From Clostridia bacterium (GTDB lineage: Bacteria > Bacillota > Clostridia > Lachnospirales > Lachnospiraceae), in the NCBI GenBank assembly GCA_910576325.1, contig CAJTIM010000010.1:62001-126000 (forward strand): a stretch of DNA of 64,000 nt. The letters are read 5' to 3'. The translations under genes and the position numbers were made by a program. Positions 51,915 to 61,311 of this stretch are shown in pieces. The notes below the pieces were generated by a model. It was not told the origin of the DNA and did no database searches. It saw only the letters and a list, made by a program, of their open reading frames with translations. The stretch's first letter is position 1; the number at the start of each line of letters is the position of its first letter.

Positions 51915-54200
51915 CTATCCTCTGTAGTAATTAATCAGACAACCCTTCAAAATAATCTCACGCTCGTCATCCGTCAAAGCGCCCAGGCGAAGTGTTACCT
52001 CTCTTTCCTGCTCTCCATTCACATAAGCCTTCACTTCGCTTCTGTTCTCCTCAATGGCCTTGCGCACCTCAGGAATAAACAGGAAATCTCCCTTTGCAAA
52101 GGGAAGCGCGCCCTCGTCAATCAGGAAGGGCAGCATGCCCCAGTTAATGAGATTGGAGCGGTAACGCTTAGTCGCGTAGGAATTGGCAATATTCGCCCAT
52201 CCTCCCAGTACCTTCTGGCAGGACGCCGCCTGTTCTCTGGCGGAACCGTCTCCCGGCTTCACGGCAAATATGGTGCTTCCCACACCCAGATTCGTTTTAT
52301 CCACACCCGGATACCAGGGATTCAAAGCGTCAAAGATCCCTTTCAGATCCGAAACCGCCTCTGCAGGGCACTTTCCGGCCTCAATCGCTTTCTGAGCCGC
52401 CTGGATCTCCTTGGCATTTCCCACATAAGCCGGGTCCTTCCTGGACAGCGTAAACTCCGCAAGTCCAAGGGGATTGGAACGGTAAGAGGAAGTCTCACCG
52501 GAGGGAATCAGCTCGTCCGTAGTCGTAACCGGATCGTGAATCTCCGAAACCACCTTTAAAATCATATGCTCCGGCAAAGCAGACATGGCCGGCCAGTCCT
52601 TGATATTGGGACCAAACTTAATCTCCACCTCCGGGTCCGCCTCGCCCTTGCTGTCAAATACCCGGTTCTCATAAATCTTGCTGTCAAAGAAGTACCTGGG
52701 ATTGGTGTACTTCACATCCACCTCCGTAGCCGCTGTCAGATATCCCTTATTGGCTGCCGTAGCCGCAATGGAACGTGCGTCCATCAGCGCCACGGACGCA
52801 ATCTGGCCGCTCTGGAGCTTGGAGCCTTCCCGGTTGGGGAAGTTTCTTGTGGAATGGCGGATACTGAAGCCGTTGTTGGAGGGCGTGTCGCCGGCGCCGA
52901 AGCAGGGACCGCAGAAGGCCGTCTTCATAACTGCTCCCGTCTCCATCAGCGCAGCCGCCGCGCCGTTTTTCACCAGTTCCATATAAACGGGCATACTGGC
53001 CGGATATACGCTTAAGGTAAACTCGTCCGGTCCAATGCTTGCTCCCTTTAAAATATCAGCCGCCGCACAGATATTTTCAAAGCCGCCGCCTGCGCAGCCG
53101 GCAATGATTCCCTGATCTACATACAGCTTCCCGCCGCGGATCTTATCCGTCAGCCGGAAGTCTACGGCGTCGCCCAGGCTTACCAGCGCTTTTTTCTCCA
53201 CATCCCGGAGGATATCGCCCAAATTGGCCTTTACCTCCTCGATGGTATAGGTGTTGCTTGGGTGGAAGGGCATGGCTATCATAGGCTTAACCGCACTCAA
53301 ATCCACGTAAATCATGCCGTCATAGTAAGCGGCCGCCCCCGGATTCAGCTCCCGGTAGTCTCCGCTTCTTCCGTGAATCTCATAAAATTCCTTAATCACA
53401 TCATCCGTTTTCCAGATTGAGGACAGGCAGGTGGTCTCCGTGGTCATTACATCAATGCCGATACGGAAATCTGCACTCAGATTTTCCACGCCGTCGCCGA
53501 TAAACTCCATAACCTTATTATTTACATAGCCTTTTTCAAATACGGCTCCGATAATCGCCAGCGCCACGTCCTGAGGGCCGACTCCCTTCTGAGGCTCGCC
53601 GGTAAGATAGACACCTACAATGCCCGGCATTGGGATATCGTAGGTCTTGTTCAGAAGCTGTTTTACAAGCTCCGGGCCGCCCTCTCCCATCGCCATAGTG
53701 CCCAGAGCGCCGTAACGTGTATGGCTGTCCGAGCCGAGAATCATTTTTCCGCCTGCTGCGAGCATCTCGCGGGCGTACTGGTGGATCACCGCCTGATGAG
53801 GGGGCACATAGACGCCGCCGTACTTCTTGGCACAGGTCAGGCCGTACATATGATCATCCTCGTTGATGGTTCCGCCTACGGCGCAGAGGCTGTTGTGGCA
53901 GTTGGTCAGTACATAGGGGATGGGGAAACGCTCCAGTCCCGACGCCCGGGCTGTCTGAATGATGCCTACAAAGGTAATATCGTGGGAGGTCAGCTTGTCA
54001 AACTTGATCTCCAGTTTTTCCATACTGTCAGATGTATTGTGTGCCTCCAGGATTCCATAAGCGATGGTCTGCTTTCTGGCTTCCTCCTTGGAGGGCGCCT
54101 TGCCCAGCCTGCTCTCCAGAACGCTCACCGCATCCCTGCTGTCCGGGATAATCTCCGTTCCATTCAGCACATAGGCTCCGCCTTCAAATAATTGAATCAT
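51915..54200 (-). CDS. Aconitase-family hydratase
   Basis: 761 residues. Cluster-ligating cysteines in [13 protein letters not shown] and [19 protein letters not shown], with substrate/active-site segments [20 protein letters not shown] and [11 protein letters not shown]-like [17 protein letters not shown], and a C-terminal swivel domain ([20 protein letters not shown]). It belongs to the large aconitase group found in Lachnospiraceae, often annotated only as hydratase, so citrate/isocitrate isomerisation is likely but not proven. AGGAGGAG site. Family B repeat B2 lies immediately upstream. Confidence 0.9.
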   Translation of the reverse strand: MIQLFEGGAYVLNGTEIIPDSRDAVSVLESRLGKAPSKEEARKQTIAYGILEAHNTSDSMEKLEIKFDKLTSHDITFVGIIQTARASGLERFPIPYVLTNCHNSLCAVGGTINEDDHMYGLTCAKKYGGVYVPPHQAVIHQYAREMLAAGGKMILGSDSHTRYGALGTMAMGEGGPELVKQLLNKTYDIPMPGIVGVYLTGEPQKGVGPQDVALAIIGAVFEKGYVNNKVMEFIGDGVENLSADFRIGIDVMTTETTCLSSIWKTDDVIKEFYEIHGRSGDYRELNPGAAAYYDGMIYVDLSAVKPMIAMPFHPSNTYTIEEVKANLGDILRDVEKKALVSLGDAVDFRLTDKIRGGKLYVDQGIIAGCAGGGFENICAAADILKGASIGPDEFTLSVYPASMPVYMELVKNGAAAALMETGAVMKTAFCGPCFGAGDTPSNNGFSIRHSTRNFPNREGSKLQSGQIASVALMDARSIAATAANKGYLTAATEVDVKYTNPRYFFDSKIYENRVFDSKGEADPEVEIKFGPNIKDWPAMSALPEHMILKVVSEIHDPVTTTDELIPSGETSSYRSNPLGLAEFTLSRKDPAYVGNAKEIQAAQKAIEAGKCPAEAVSDLKGIFDALNPWYPGVDKTNLGVGSTIFAVKPGDGSAREQAASCQKVLGGWANIANSYATKRYRSNLINWGMLPFLIDEGALPFAKGDFLFIPEVRKAIEENRSEVKAYVNGEQEREVTLRLGALTDDEREIILKGCLINYYRG

Positions 54201-54210
54201 ATTGCTCCTC

Positions 54211-54335
54211 CTATTCCAGTTCCGTAATATCCCTTACAATACACCTTGCCTAAATCAATTTCCAGCCGCTTAAAGATGTGTCTGTAAATTGATTTGTGCA
54301 TTGTAAGGGATATTACTGTTCCCGTTCCGTAATAA
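54211..54335 (-). repeat. Family B hairpin repeat, copy B2, before the aconitase-family gene
   Basis: Outer arms GTAATATCCCTTACAATGCA and its near-complement (54224-54316; one G.T pair), inner arms AAATCAATTTACAG / CTGGAAATTGATTT, and the constant tail GGAACTGGAATAGGAG leading into the start codon region. At the far side a partial tail (ATTACGGAACGGGAAC) remains. Stem sequence differs from copies B1 and B4 yet remains complementary. Confidence 0.85.
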
Positions 54336-54360
54336 TAATAGTATTGTTTTCATCAAATTG

Positions 54361-54388
54361 CCGGCCAAGGCAGCACGCCTTGTCCGGC
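54361..54388 (-). terminator. Hairpin after the VanS-like kinase gene
   Basis: GCCGGACAAGGC / GCCTTGGCCGGC with a five-base loop, 44 bases after the kinase stop. Followed by CAATTTG, so only a weak T tract. Confidence 0.45.
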
Positions 54389-54431
54389 AACACTAAATTT
54401 ATTATAAATATCCCCGGCAAAGATTGCAAGT

Positions 54432-57080
54432 TTATTCTGTGAGAATTTGCTCTTTCAACCCCGGAGCGCCGAGATCTTCCATCGCGGCATTTGCCGGATT
54501 CTGTCCCTGGGCCTCTGTTCTGGGCGCCTCCGGGAAAATAATCGTTACCTTGAACAAATCCCCGTCCAGATAGATATCAAAGCTTCCCTTCTGCAGTTCC
54601 GTCAAGGTCTTAGTAATGGACAGTCCAAGTCCGCTTCCCTCCGTGCTTCTTGCCACGTCGCCGCGGATAAACCGCTCCGTCAGCTCGCCTGCGTCAATGT
54701 TCAAAGGCTGCTCGGAAATATTTTTAATATGAAAGCGCACCATATGGCCTACCACGGTCAGCTCCACATAGACCCTTGTCCCCGGCATAGCATATTTCGC
54801 CACATTGCCGTACAGATTTTCAATAATACGCCAAAGCCTCCGCCCGTCGGCCTCGATGATTACCGGCTCCCTTGGCATATTTACCACAAGCTGCAGCTCC
54901 CGCTCCTCAAACTTCTCGCTGAACTCTCCGTTGGTCTGATTGATCAGTTCCTGGAAATTAATTCTCACTAATTCCAGCTTCACATTACCGGAGCTTATCT
55001 TGGAAGCCTCCACCAGATCATCCGTCAGATGCTTCAGACGCTGAGACTTATCCTCCAGAATGGCAATGTAATTCCTTGCTCTTTCATTCGGAATATCCTC
55101 CCGTTTCAGCAGATCCACATAGTTGATAATGGAGGTCAGAGGCGTCTTGATATCATGGGACACATTGGTAATCAGATCTGTTTTCAAACGTTCATCCTTC
55201 ACGCTCTGTTCCACGGCCGTAGAAAGCCCCTCGCCGATGTGGTTCACGGCCTCCGCCAGAAGCAGGCTGTCGCCGGACAGCTTTTCAATCGGAATCTGAT
55301 AATTCAAATCCCCTTCGGAAATCTTCCTGATTCCCTCTAAGATCTGCTTGCGCTGCCGGGCCTGCTGCAGCAAAATCAAGCCTGCTGCAAAGTCAAAAAT
55401 CACCAGCAGCATAATTCCCAAACTTCCAAAGAAGAAAAGCAGCATATTTACCAGCAGGAACATTCCATAAGAAAGCATTACCTTCGTTGTTACCTTCCAT
55501 CTGCCCACCATACGGTAAAAATGCTTCAATACGGCATAGAGCACACTGTTCTTCCAAAGCGTCCTCGTTTTAATACGCCGCACCAGACTGAGATATCCGC
55601 AGAGAAACAGGAAATTCAGCAAAAAGGTAATAACCCCTCCAAATACACCTGCCTCTCCAAGTCCATTTACCCGGTTATGCATCAATGTTCCTGCAAATGT
55701 AATCAGCCATGCGGGAAGGAGCAGAAGCAGCGCTGCCCCTTCGGTGCGAATCCTATCAAATCTTGTAAGGCTGATACTTCTGTCTTCTTCCTCCGTTCCC
55801 CGTCCCGCAGCCAGGGTCAAATAAATCAGGGTCAGAAGATACAAAATACCGCCCAGAATCACCCCATATACGGACATGCGGCTGATGGGCTGAATCTCCT
55901 CATACTGCCGCTTATACGTCTGAAGATTATCGCTTGCCACATAGCTTGGATCAATGGCAATTGCCAGGGTATAATTTCCCTCTACGGACATTGGAAATTC
56001 CTTCAGATAGCTGCTGATTTCGCTTAAGGAAACCGGCATCTGATTCATCTCATAGCTCATATCCGAGCTGTTAAAGATCAGATAGTCTCCATGACTGCGA
56101 ATATAATCCAGGAGGCTGTTTCGATCCGCAAGCTCTGTCTTGCCGAAGCTTTTGATATTGGTTATGGTCTTTTGCTCGTAGTCCTCTTTGGTCACCCGGG
56201 TTACCTCCTCCGGAATCACCAGGTAACGCATATTGGTCATGCTGGGACTGAAAAGCTCCAGATTTTCCTTATAGGAATAATAGTCATTGTAAATATTGTT
56301 AAGTACATGTTCCAGGGATGCATAAATCTCCTGCAGCTCCTGGGTAGACAGCTTCTGTGCTTCCGCATAGGAAATAATATCCGTATATTCTGCCGGTGCG
56401 TAGCGCTCCTCTACCGCCTGGATCTCCTCCACATCCTGAATCACAGCCTGACCGAAGATTCCTTCCCCGAACAGATCCGGCTCCTCCAGTTCTCCCTCCG
56501 GTATGAAGGTTTCTTCCATAGCTTCCTCCGAAACTTCCTCCAAAGATTCCTCAATAAAGGACAGTGCCGCATCATAGGAAATGGAAACGGAGGCTACTGC
56601 CGTTCCGTTGTCATAGATTGCCTGCTCCGTATAATCCTTGGAGCTTTTGGAGATATAGCCGATTCTCCCGTCATCATAGGTGATTTTCAAAAGGGTATTG
56701 TATGTGCAGCCATCCAAAGACCAGTTCAGCAGATCCGTCAGTTTGTAGCAGAGACCGCCGTCCTCCGCCTTTGTATGAAGAATCTGATTTTCATCCGCAT
56801 ACTCCTGAATATTCAGCACCAGGGAGGCATCATACACGCCGTTCTTTTCAAACCGGCTCTCCCGGCTGGCGGCACGGACGCACCGGAAAATCTGTTCCCG
56901 GGCCTCGCGCTGAAAATAGGCCGTATTCTCAAACACGTCGTCCTCTTTGAACAGACGGAACCCGCTGTTTCCCACGGATACCATACAAACAGCTATGGAC
57001 AGTACCAGCACCACCGCGCAAACTTGATTCAAAATAAGGGCCAGGGCTTTCCAGCCCTTAGAATATTCCCATCGCTTCAT
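54432..57080 (-). CDS. Large multi-pass sensor histidine kinase (VanS-like)
   Basis: 882 residues. N-terminal membrane helix (ALILNQVCAVVLVLSIAVCM), a large extracytoplasmic region to about residue 400, then about five or six membrane helices (400-570). The cytoplasmic part has the His box LITNVSHDIKTPLTSIINYV and HATPase motifs (IIENLYGNVAKYAMPGTRVY, STEGSGLGLSITKTLTE). The large sensor and multiple helices are unusual for a simple VanS; the stimulus is unknown. It is co-transcribed with the regulator, 2 bp upstream. Confidence 0.92.
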   Translation of the reverse strand: MKRWEYSKGWKALALILNQVCAVVLVLSIAVCMVSVGNSGFRLFKEDDVFENTAYFQREAREQIFRCVRAASRESRFEKNGVYDASLVLNIQEYADENQILHTKAEDGGLCYKLTDLLNWSLDGCTYNTLLKITYDDGRIGYISKSSKDYTEQAIYDNGTAVASVSISYDAALSFIEESLEEVSEEAMEETFIPEGELEEPDLFGEGIFGQAVIQDVEEIQAVEERYAPAEYTDIISYAEAQKLSTQELQEIYASLEHVLNNIYNDYYSYKENLELFSPSMTNMRYLVIPEEVTRVTKEDYEQKTITNIKSFGKTELADRNSLLDYIRSHGDYLIFNSSDMSYEMNQMPVSLSEISSYLKEFPMSVEGNYTLAIAIDPSYVASDNLQTYKRQYEEIQPISRMSVYGVILGGILYLLTLIYLTLAAGRGTEEEDRSISLTRFDRIRTEGAALLLLLPAWLITFAGTLMHNRVNGLGEAGVFGGVITFLLNFLFLCGYLSLVRRIKTRTLWKNSVLYAVLKHFYRMVGRWKVTTKVMLSYGMFLLVNMLLFFFGSLGIMLLVIFDFAAGLILLQQARQRKQILEGIRKISEGDLNYQIPIEKLSGDSLLLAEAVNHIGEGLSTAVEQSVKDERLKTDLITNVSHDIKTPLTSIINYVDLLKREDIPNERARNYIAILEDKSQRLKHLTDDLVEASKISSGNVKLELVRINFQELINQTNGEFSEKFEERELQLVVNMPREPVIIEADGRRLWRIIENLYGNVAKYAMPGTRVYVELTVVGHMVRFHIKNISEQPLNIDAGELTERFIRGDVARSTEGSGLGLSITKTLTELQKGSFDIYLDGDLFKVTIIFPEAPRTEAQGQNPANAAMEDLGAPGLKEQILTE

Positions 57081-57082
57081 TC

Positions 57083-57781
57083 CTATAGCTTCTCCACTTT
57101 ATAGCCGATTCCCCACACTACTTTCAGGTAGCGCGGTTCCTTTGCATTGATTTCAATCTTTTCCCGAATGTGGCGGATGTGTACCGCCACCGTATTGTCC
57201 GCTCCGATGGCATCCTCGTTCCAGATGCTTTCATAGATCTGATTGATGGAAAATACCTTTCCTTGGTTTTTCACCAGCAGGAGCAGAATATTGTATTCTA
57301 TGGGGGTGAGCTTCACCGGCTCCCCGTCTACGGTAACCTCTTTCAGATCGTCGTTCATCACCAGGCCGCCGGTCTGATAGACCTTCTGGCTTTCCTCCGC
57401 CGCATTGCCAAGCTTGGTGTAACGCCGAAGCTGCGATTTCACACGGGCAACCAGTTCCAGGGGATTGAAGGGCTTTGTCACATAGTCGTCCGCTCCGATA
57501 TTGAGGCCCAGGATTTTGTCCGCGTCCTCGGATTTGGCAGACAGGATGATAATGGGGATACTGCTCTTCTCCCGGATTTTCAGTGTGGCCCTAAGACCGT
57601 CCAGCTTGGGCATCATGATATCAATGATCAGAAGCTGAATCTCATGCTTCTCCATCATATTGACCGCCTGGAGGCCGTCGTAGGCTTTTAAGATCTGATA
57701 CCCCTCCTGGGATAAATAGATCTCTATGGCATCTACAATTTCCTTATCGTCGTCGCATACTAAAATGGTATTTGTATTCAT
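57083..57781 (-). CDS. OmpR-family response regulator (VanR-like)
   Basis: 232 residues from the ATG at 57781 (AGAGGTG 6 bases upstream). Receiver with LVCDDDKEIVDAIE, phospho-acceptor in LLIIDIMMPKLDGLR, Lys in YVTKPFNPLE. The winged-helix C-terminus carries KLTPIEYNILLLLVKNQGKV and NTVAVHIRHIREKI. First gene of the two-component operon; an extended -10 promoter lies about 40 bases upstream. Confidence 0.93.
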   Translation of the reverse strand: MNTNTILVCDDDKEIVDAIEIYLSQEGYQILKAYDGLQAVNMMEKHEIQLLIIDIMMPKLDGLRATLKIREKSSIPIIILSAKSEDADKILGLNIGADDYVTKPFNPLELVARVKSQLRRYTKLGNAAEESQKVYQTGGLVMNDDLKEVTVDGEPVKLTPIEYNILLLLVKNQGKVFSINQIYESIWNEDAIGADNTVAVHIRHIREKIEINAKEPRYLKVVWGIGYKVEKL

Positions 57782-57819
57782 CTTCATCACCTCTGCTCCC
57801 ATTTTACCGATTCTCATTG

Positions 57820-57828
57820 ATTATAACA
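57820..57828 (-). promoter_or_regulatory. Extended -10 promoter of the VanR-like operon
   Basis: Minus strand TG-T-TATAAT; no good -35. The rest of the 57829-57954 gap is AT-rich without a gene. Confidence 0.5.
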
Positions 57829-57954
57829 AGGGTTTTTTAATTTCGGCTGGGGGATTTCTTAAGAATTTGTTACTTTTCTTACAATTTTAAAAGAAACATG
57901 AAATAGAATATGTGATAAGAGTTTATTTTGAACTGTTTTTTAAAGGACCATTTT

Positions 57955-58002
57955 AAAAAACGGAGAGATGAGAAAAACCCTTATGCTCTTTCTCATCTCC
58001 CG
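57955..58002 (-). terminator. Intrinsic terminator after degV
   Basis: Minus strand GGGAGATGAGAAA ... TTTCTCATCTCTCC stem followed by TTTTTT, about 70 bases after the degV stop. Confidence 0.85.
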
Positions 58003-58074
58003 CTTTATCTGACATTGCAAAAACTTTTCTTTCCTATGGGTTGAACCAGTTCTCCTAAACTGCCGCAGCACCTT

Positions 58075-58959
58075 TTATTTCAGGTATTCCGCATACTTCT
58101 CTTCACTGGCGCTCAGGAATACGATACCGATGATTCCGGGGCCTGTGTGGGCGCCGATGGCGCAGCCTACCTGTGATTCTATGATATTCTTACAGTGGTA
58201 CTTCTCCGTCAGCATTTCCTTTACCTTTGTGCAGGTCTCGGGATCGTTGCCGTGAACCACGGCAATCTCCTGTTTTTCCAAGTCCACACCGCGCTCGCCT
58301 ACAAGATCAACGCAGCGCTTTAAGGACTTCATACGTCCCCTTACCTTCTCAAAGGCTACCAGTGCCCCGTCGTCGTTGACCTCGATAATGGGTTTGATAT
58401 CAAGCACGCCTCCCACTACGGCGGAAGTCCTGCTCAAACGGCCGCCCTTGTACAGATATTCCAGGGTATCCACGGTCACAATATGCTCCATGTTGTCAAA
58501 GAAATAACGGGCCGCCTCTGTAATCAGCTCCTTAGATGCGCTGTTCTTCTGCATACGCAAAAGCTTAATCACGCCCAATCCAAAGCCCATTGAAGCGCAT
58601 TTTGAATCGACAATGGTGATTTTAAAGTCCGGGTATTCCTCCAAAAGCTCCTCGCGGGCCAGGTTGGCCGCGTTAAAGGTTCCGGCAATTCCCGTAGAAA
58701 AGCACAAATAGAGCACCTCATCCCCGGCCTTTGCATAAGGCTCAAAGTTCTCCCGGAACATGTACTGATTGATGTGATAGGTCTTAATATCCGCTCCCTC
58801 TGACTGAATACGGTAAAAATCCTTCGGGAAGATGGTCTTTCCGTCAAAGTAATCCGTTCCGTTGATGGTGACGGGTGTTGGGATCACATGCAGCTGATAT
58901 TCATCTATAATCTCTTTTGGCAGGTCTGTTGCCGAATCCGTAATAATTTTAAAAGCCAT
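58075..58959 (-). CDS. DegV family fatty-acid-binding protein
   Basis: 294 residues. N-terminal FKIITDSATDLPKEI, the TPVTINGTDYFDG strand, SKCASMGFGLG and the C-terminal CAIGAHTGPGIIGIVFLSA loop that contacts the lipid carboxylate. DegV-fold proteins (FakB-like) present fatty acids to a kinase; whether this one acts with a FakA is unknown, and none is in the window. AGGAGG 6 bases before the ATG. Tandem family A repeats fill the gap to nadE. Confidence 0.93.
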   Translation of the reverse strand: MAFKIITDSATDLPKEIIDEYQLHVIPTPVTINGTDYFDGKTIFPKDFYRIQSEGADIKTYHINQYMFRENFEPYAKAGDEVLYLCFSTGIAGTFNAANLAREELLEEYPDFKITIVDSKCASMGFGLGVIKLLRMQKNSASKELITEAARYFFDNMEHIVTVDTLEYLYKGGRLSRTSAVVGGVLDIKPIIEVNDDGALVAFEKVRGRMKSLKRCVDLVGERGVDLEKQEIAVVHGNDPETCTKVKEMLTEKYHCKNIIESQVGCAIGAHTGPGIIGIVFLSASEEKYAEYLK

Positions 58960-58970
58960 GCTTATCCTCC

Positions 58971-59265
58971 TATTTTAAATCGCTGCGCGATGGCACTAAA
59001 GAGTAAAGTCGCTTCGACACACCTGTGATGAGAGAAACTTTCATTCGAAATGCACTCATGAAAGTTCCTCTCGTGCGTCTTTGCGACTTTACTATTTTAA
59101 GTCGCTGCGCGACAGCACTAAAGAGTAAAGTCGCTTCGACACACCTGTAATGAGAGGAAGTTTTATTCGAAAAGGCACTCATAAAACTTCCTCTCGTGCG
59201 TCTTTGCGACTTTACTATTTTAAATCGCTTCGCGATGGCACTAAAGAGTAAAGTCGCTTCGCGAC
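58971..59265 (-). repeat. Family A hairpin repeats, two full tandem copies and one partial, before degV
   Basis: Hairpins at 59003-59092 and 59125-59215, both with GTAAAGTCGC / GCGACTTTAC outer arms; a third unit at 59216-59265 has lost one arm. Inner arms vary in a paired way: AGAGGAACTTTCAT / ATGAAAGTTTCTCT in the proximal copy, AGAGGAAGTTTTAT / ATAAAACTTCCTCT in the other. Units are joined by TTTAAAATAG or CTTAAAATAG. The proximal unit ends in AATAGGAGG, which is the degV ribosome site. Confidence 0.88.
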
Positions 59266-59281
59266 ACGTTCCGCACTATCC

Positions 59282-61207
59282 CTATAATTCGTCTAGCTCC
59301 TTCAGCCAGATATCGCTGCATGCATCGCTGGGCATCCGCAGATCGCCTCTGGGCGATACGGCCACGGTTCCTACCTTGGGGCCGTCCGGCAGGCAGGAGC
59401 GTTTAAACTGCTGCGCAAAAAACCGCTTGTAAAAGGTCCTGATCCATTTTAAAATGACCGCATCCTCATAGGCTCCTGCAAATGCCGCCCTTGCCATCCG
59501 ATAAATCTTGGAGGGTGAAAAACCAAACCGCAGCACATAGTACAGGAAGAAGTCGTGAAGCTCGTAAGGCCCTACGAGATCCTCTGTTTTCTGGGAAATC
59601 CCCCCATCCTTGGGCGGCAGCAGCTCGGGACTTACCGGTGTATCCAGTACATCCAGAAGCACGTCGGAAAGCTCCTTATCCCCGCAAGTATCCGCATAAT
59701 AACGCACCAGATGACGCACCAGTGTCTTAGGCACGCCGCTGTTGACTCCGTACATGGACATATGATCCCCGTTGTAGGTCGCCCACCCAAGGGCAAGCTC
59801 CGACATATCGCCGGTTCCCACAACCAGGCCGCCGGTCTGATTGGCAATTCCCATAAGCACCTGGGTCCGCTCTCTGGCCTGAGCGTTCTCATAGGTGATA
59901 TCATGATTCTCCGGGTCCTGTCCGATATCCCAGAAATGGGCGTTCACCGACTCGCGGATGTCTACCTCCCGAAGCGTCGCCCCCAATTTTCTTGTAAGCT
60001 TGCAGGCATTGTCATAGGTGCGGCCTGTGGTGCCGAAGCAGGGCATGGTCACGCCGATGATCTGCTCTCTGGGAAGAGACAGAAGGTCAAAGGCCCTGGC
60101 GGTCACGAGCAAAGCCAATGTGGAATCCAGGCCGCCGGAGATTCCCACTACGGCCGACCAGCAGCCCGTATGCTCCAGGCGTTTTTTAAGCCCCATTGCC
60201 TGTATGGAAAGTATCTCCTCACAGCGGCGCTCCCGGTCGGCCTTATCCTCCGGGACAAAGGGACTGGGCGCAATCTGACGCTCCAGTTTTGTAGTTTCCA
60301 TTGAAAGATGGAATCCAACCTCCGTATAAGCATCATTATTTTCAACCAAAAAAGTGTTCATTCTTCTGCGCTCGCCTGCGAGACGGCATACATCTATATC
60401 GCCGTAAGTAATTCCGCTTTGGAAGCGCTCCGACCGGCCAAGAATGGTTCCGTTCTCCGCAATAAGGTTTTGACCGCCAAAGACCAAATCCTGGGTGGAC
60501 TCACCCTCCCCTGCATTGGCGTATACATAACCGCATACCAGCCTGGCGGACTGGCTGCCAATCAATTCCTCCCGGTAGTGCTCCTTGCCTATGGTCTCAT
60601 CACTGGCGGAACAGTTGGCAATCACCGTTGCGCCTGTCAATGCATGACGCACGCTTGGAGGCTCGGGAACCCACAGGTCTTCACAAATCTCCGCGGCAAC
60701 TACAAGCTCCTGCAATTCCGCACAGGAAAATACCATATCGGTTCCAAAGAGTACATACTCCTCCTTTTTTGTTCCGCGGCCGAGCCACACATATTCCACA
60801 TCCCTGTTTCCCGGTGTAAAATAGCGCATCTCATAAAATTCCCCGTAATTGGGAAGATTGGTTTTGGGCACCATTCCCAGAATCTCACCGCGGTTCAGTA
60901 CGGCCGCCACATTATAGAGCTTTCCCTGCTTCTCCCAGGGCAGGCCCACGAATATCAGCGCGTCCAGATCCTTCACCGCATCCGCTATGGAAAATAAAGT
61001 CTCTCTTGCCTTTTGGATAAGAGCCGCCTGGAAAAACAGATCTCCGCAGGTGTAGCCCGTGATGCAAAGCTCCGGAAATACAATCAGCTTTGCGCCGTTT
61101 CCGGCTGCCTCTTTTGCAAGACGAATGATCTCCGCTCCGTTAAATTCCGGCTGTGCCACACGAATCTTTGGTGTAATGGCCGCTGTTTTTACAAATCCAT
61201 GCTTCAT
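59282..61207 (-). CDS. nadE: Glutamine-dependent NAD+ synthetase
   Basis: 641 residues. N-terminal nitrilase-type glutaminase with Glu in LIVFPELCITGYTCGDLF, Lys in GMVPKTNLPNYGEFYE and Cys in VAAEICEDLWVPEPP. C-terminal synthetase with PP-loop VVGISGGLDSTLALLV and LVVGTGDMSELALGWATYNG. Both active sites look complete. It makes NAD+ from deamido-NAD, ATP and glutamine. GGAG lies 8 bases before the ATG, directly after family B repeat B4. Confidence 0.96.
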   Translation of the reverse strand: MKHGFVKTAAITPKIRVAQPEFNGAEIIRLAKEAAGNGAKLIVFPELCITGYTCGDLFFQAALIQKARETLFSIADAVKDLDALIFVGLPWEKQGKLYNVAAVLNRGEILGMVPKTNLPNYGEFYEMRYFTPGNRDVEYVWLGRGTKKEEYVLFGTDMVFSCAELQELVVAAEICEDLWVPEPPSVRHALTGATVIANCSASDETIGKEHYREELIGSQSARLVCGYVYANAGEGESTQDLVFGGQNLIAENGTILGRSERFQSGITYGDIDVCRLAGERRRMNTFLVENNDAYTEVGFHLSMETTKLERQIAPSPFVPEDKADRERRCEEILSIQAMGLKKRLEHTGCWSAVVGISGGLDSTLALLVTARAFDLLSLPREQIIGVTMPCFGTTGRTYDNACKLTRKLGATLREVDIRESVNAHFWDIGQDPENHDITYENAQARERTQVLMGIANQTGGLVVGTGDMSELALGWATYNGDHMSMYGVNSGVPKTLVRHLVRYYADTCGDKELSDVLLDVLDTPVSPELLPPKDGGISQKTEDLVGPYELHDFFLYYVLRFGFSPSKIYRMARAAFAGAYEDAVILKWIRTFYKRFFAQQFKRSCLPDGPKVGTVAVSPRGDLRMPSDACSDIWLKELDEL

Positions 61208-61218
61208 TTTGTCATCTC

Positions 61219-61305
61219 CATTCCAGTTCCGTAATAACCTTCACAGTACACAAGATTGAGAAGGTTATTACTGTTTCCAGTTCCGTAATATTACTTAGGG
61301 TACAC
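61219..61305 (-). repeat. Family B hairpin repeat, short copy B4 plus a truncated tandem unit, before nadE
   Basis: Outer arms GTAATAACCTTC / GAAGGTTATTAC (61231-61271) with a short loop, lacking the inner stem of B1 and B2, then the tail TATTACGGAACTGGAATGGAG. Upstream a truncated unit ends GTAATATTACGGAACTGG. Arm sequence differs from other copies but is fully paired. Confidence 0.8.
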
Positions 61306-61311
61306 AAAGCC

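Noticed and set aside
56091-57104. 337-codon plus-strand frame opposite the VanS-like kinase
   Set aside because: Coding shadow of the kinase gene; no domain recognised.
58970-59182. 70-codon frame in the tandem family A repeats, similar to a frame in copy A1
   Set aside because: A one-base length difference in the loop (TTTTCGAA versus TTTCGAA) breaks the frame between copies, so a conserved peptide is unlikely; the similarity is due to the repeat DNA.
58971-59265. Possible CRISPR array
   Set aside because: Only two to three units, each a long hairpin with near-identical sequence throughout and no unique spacers or cas genes.
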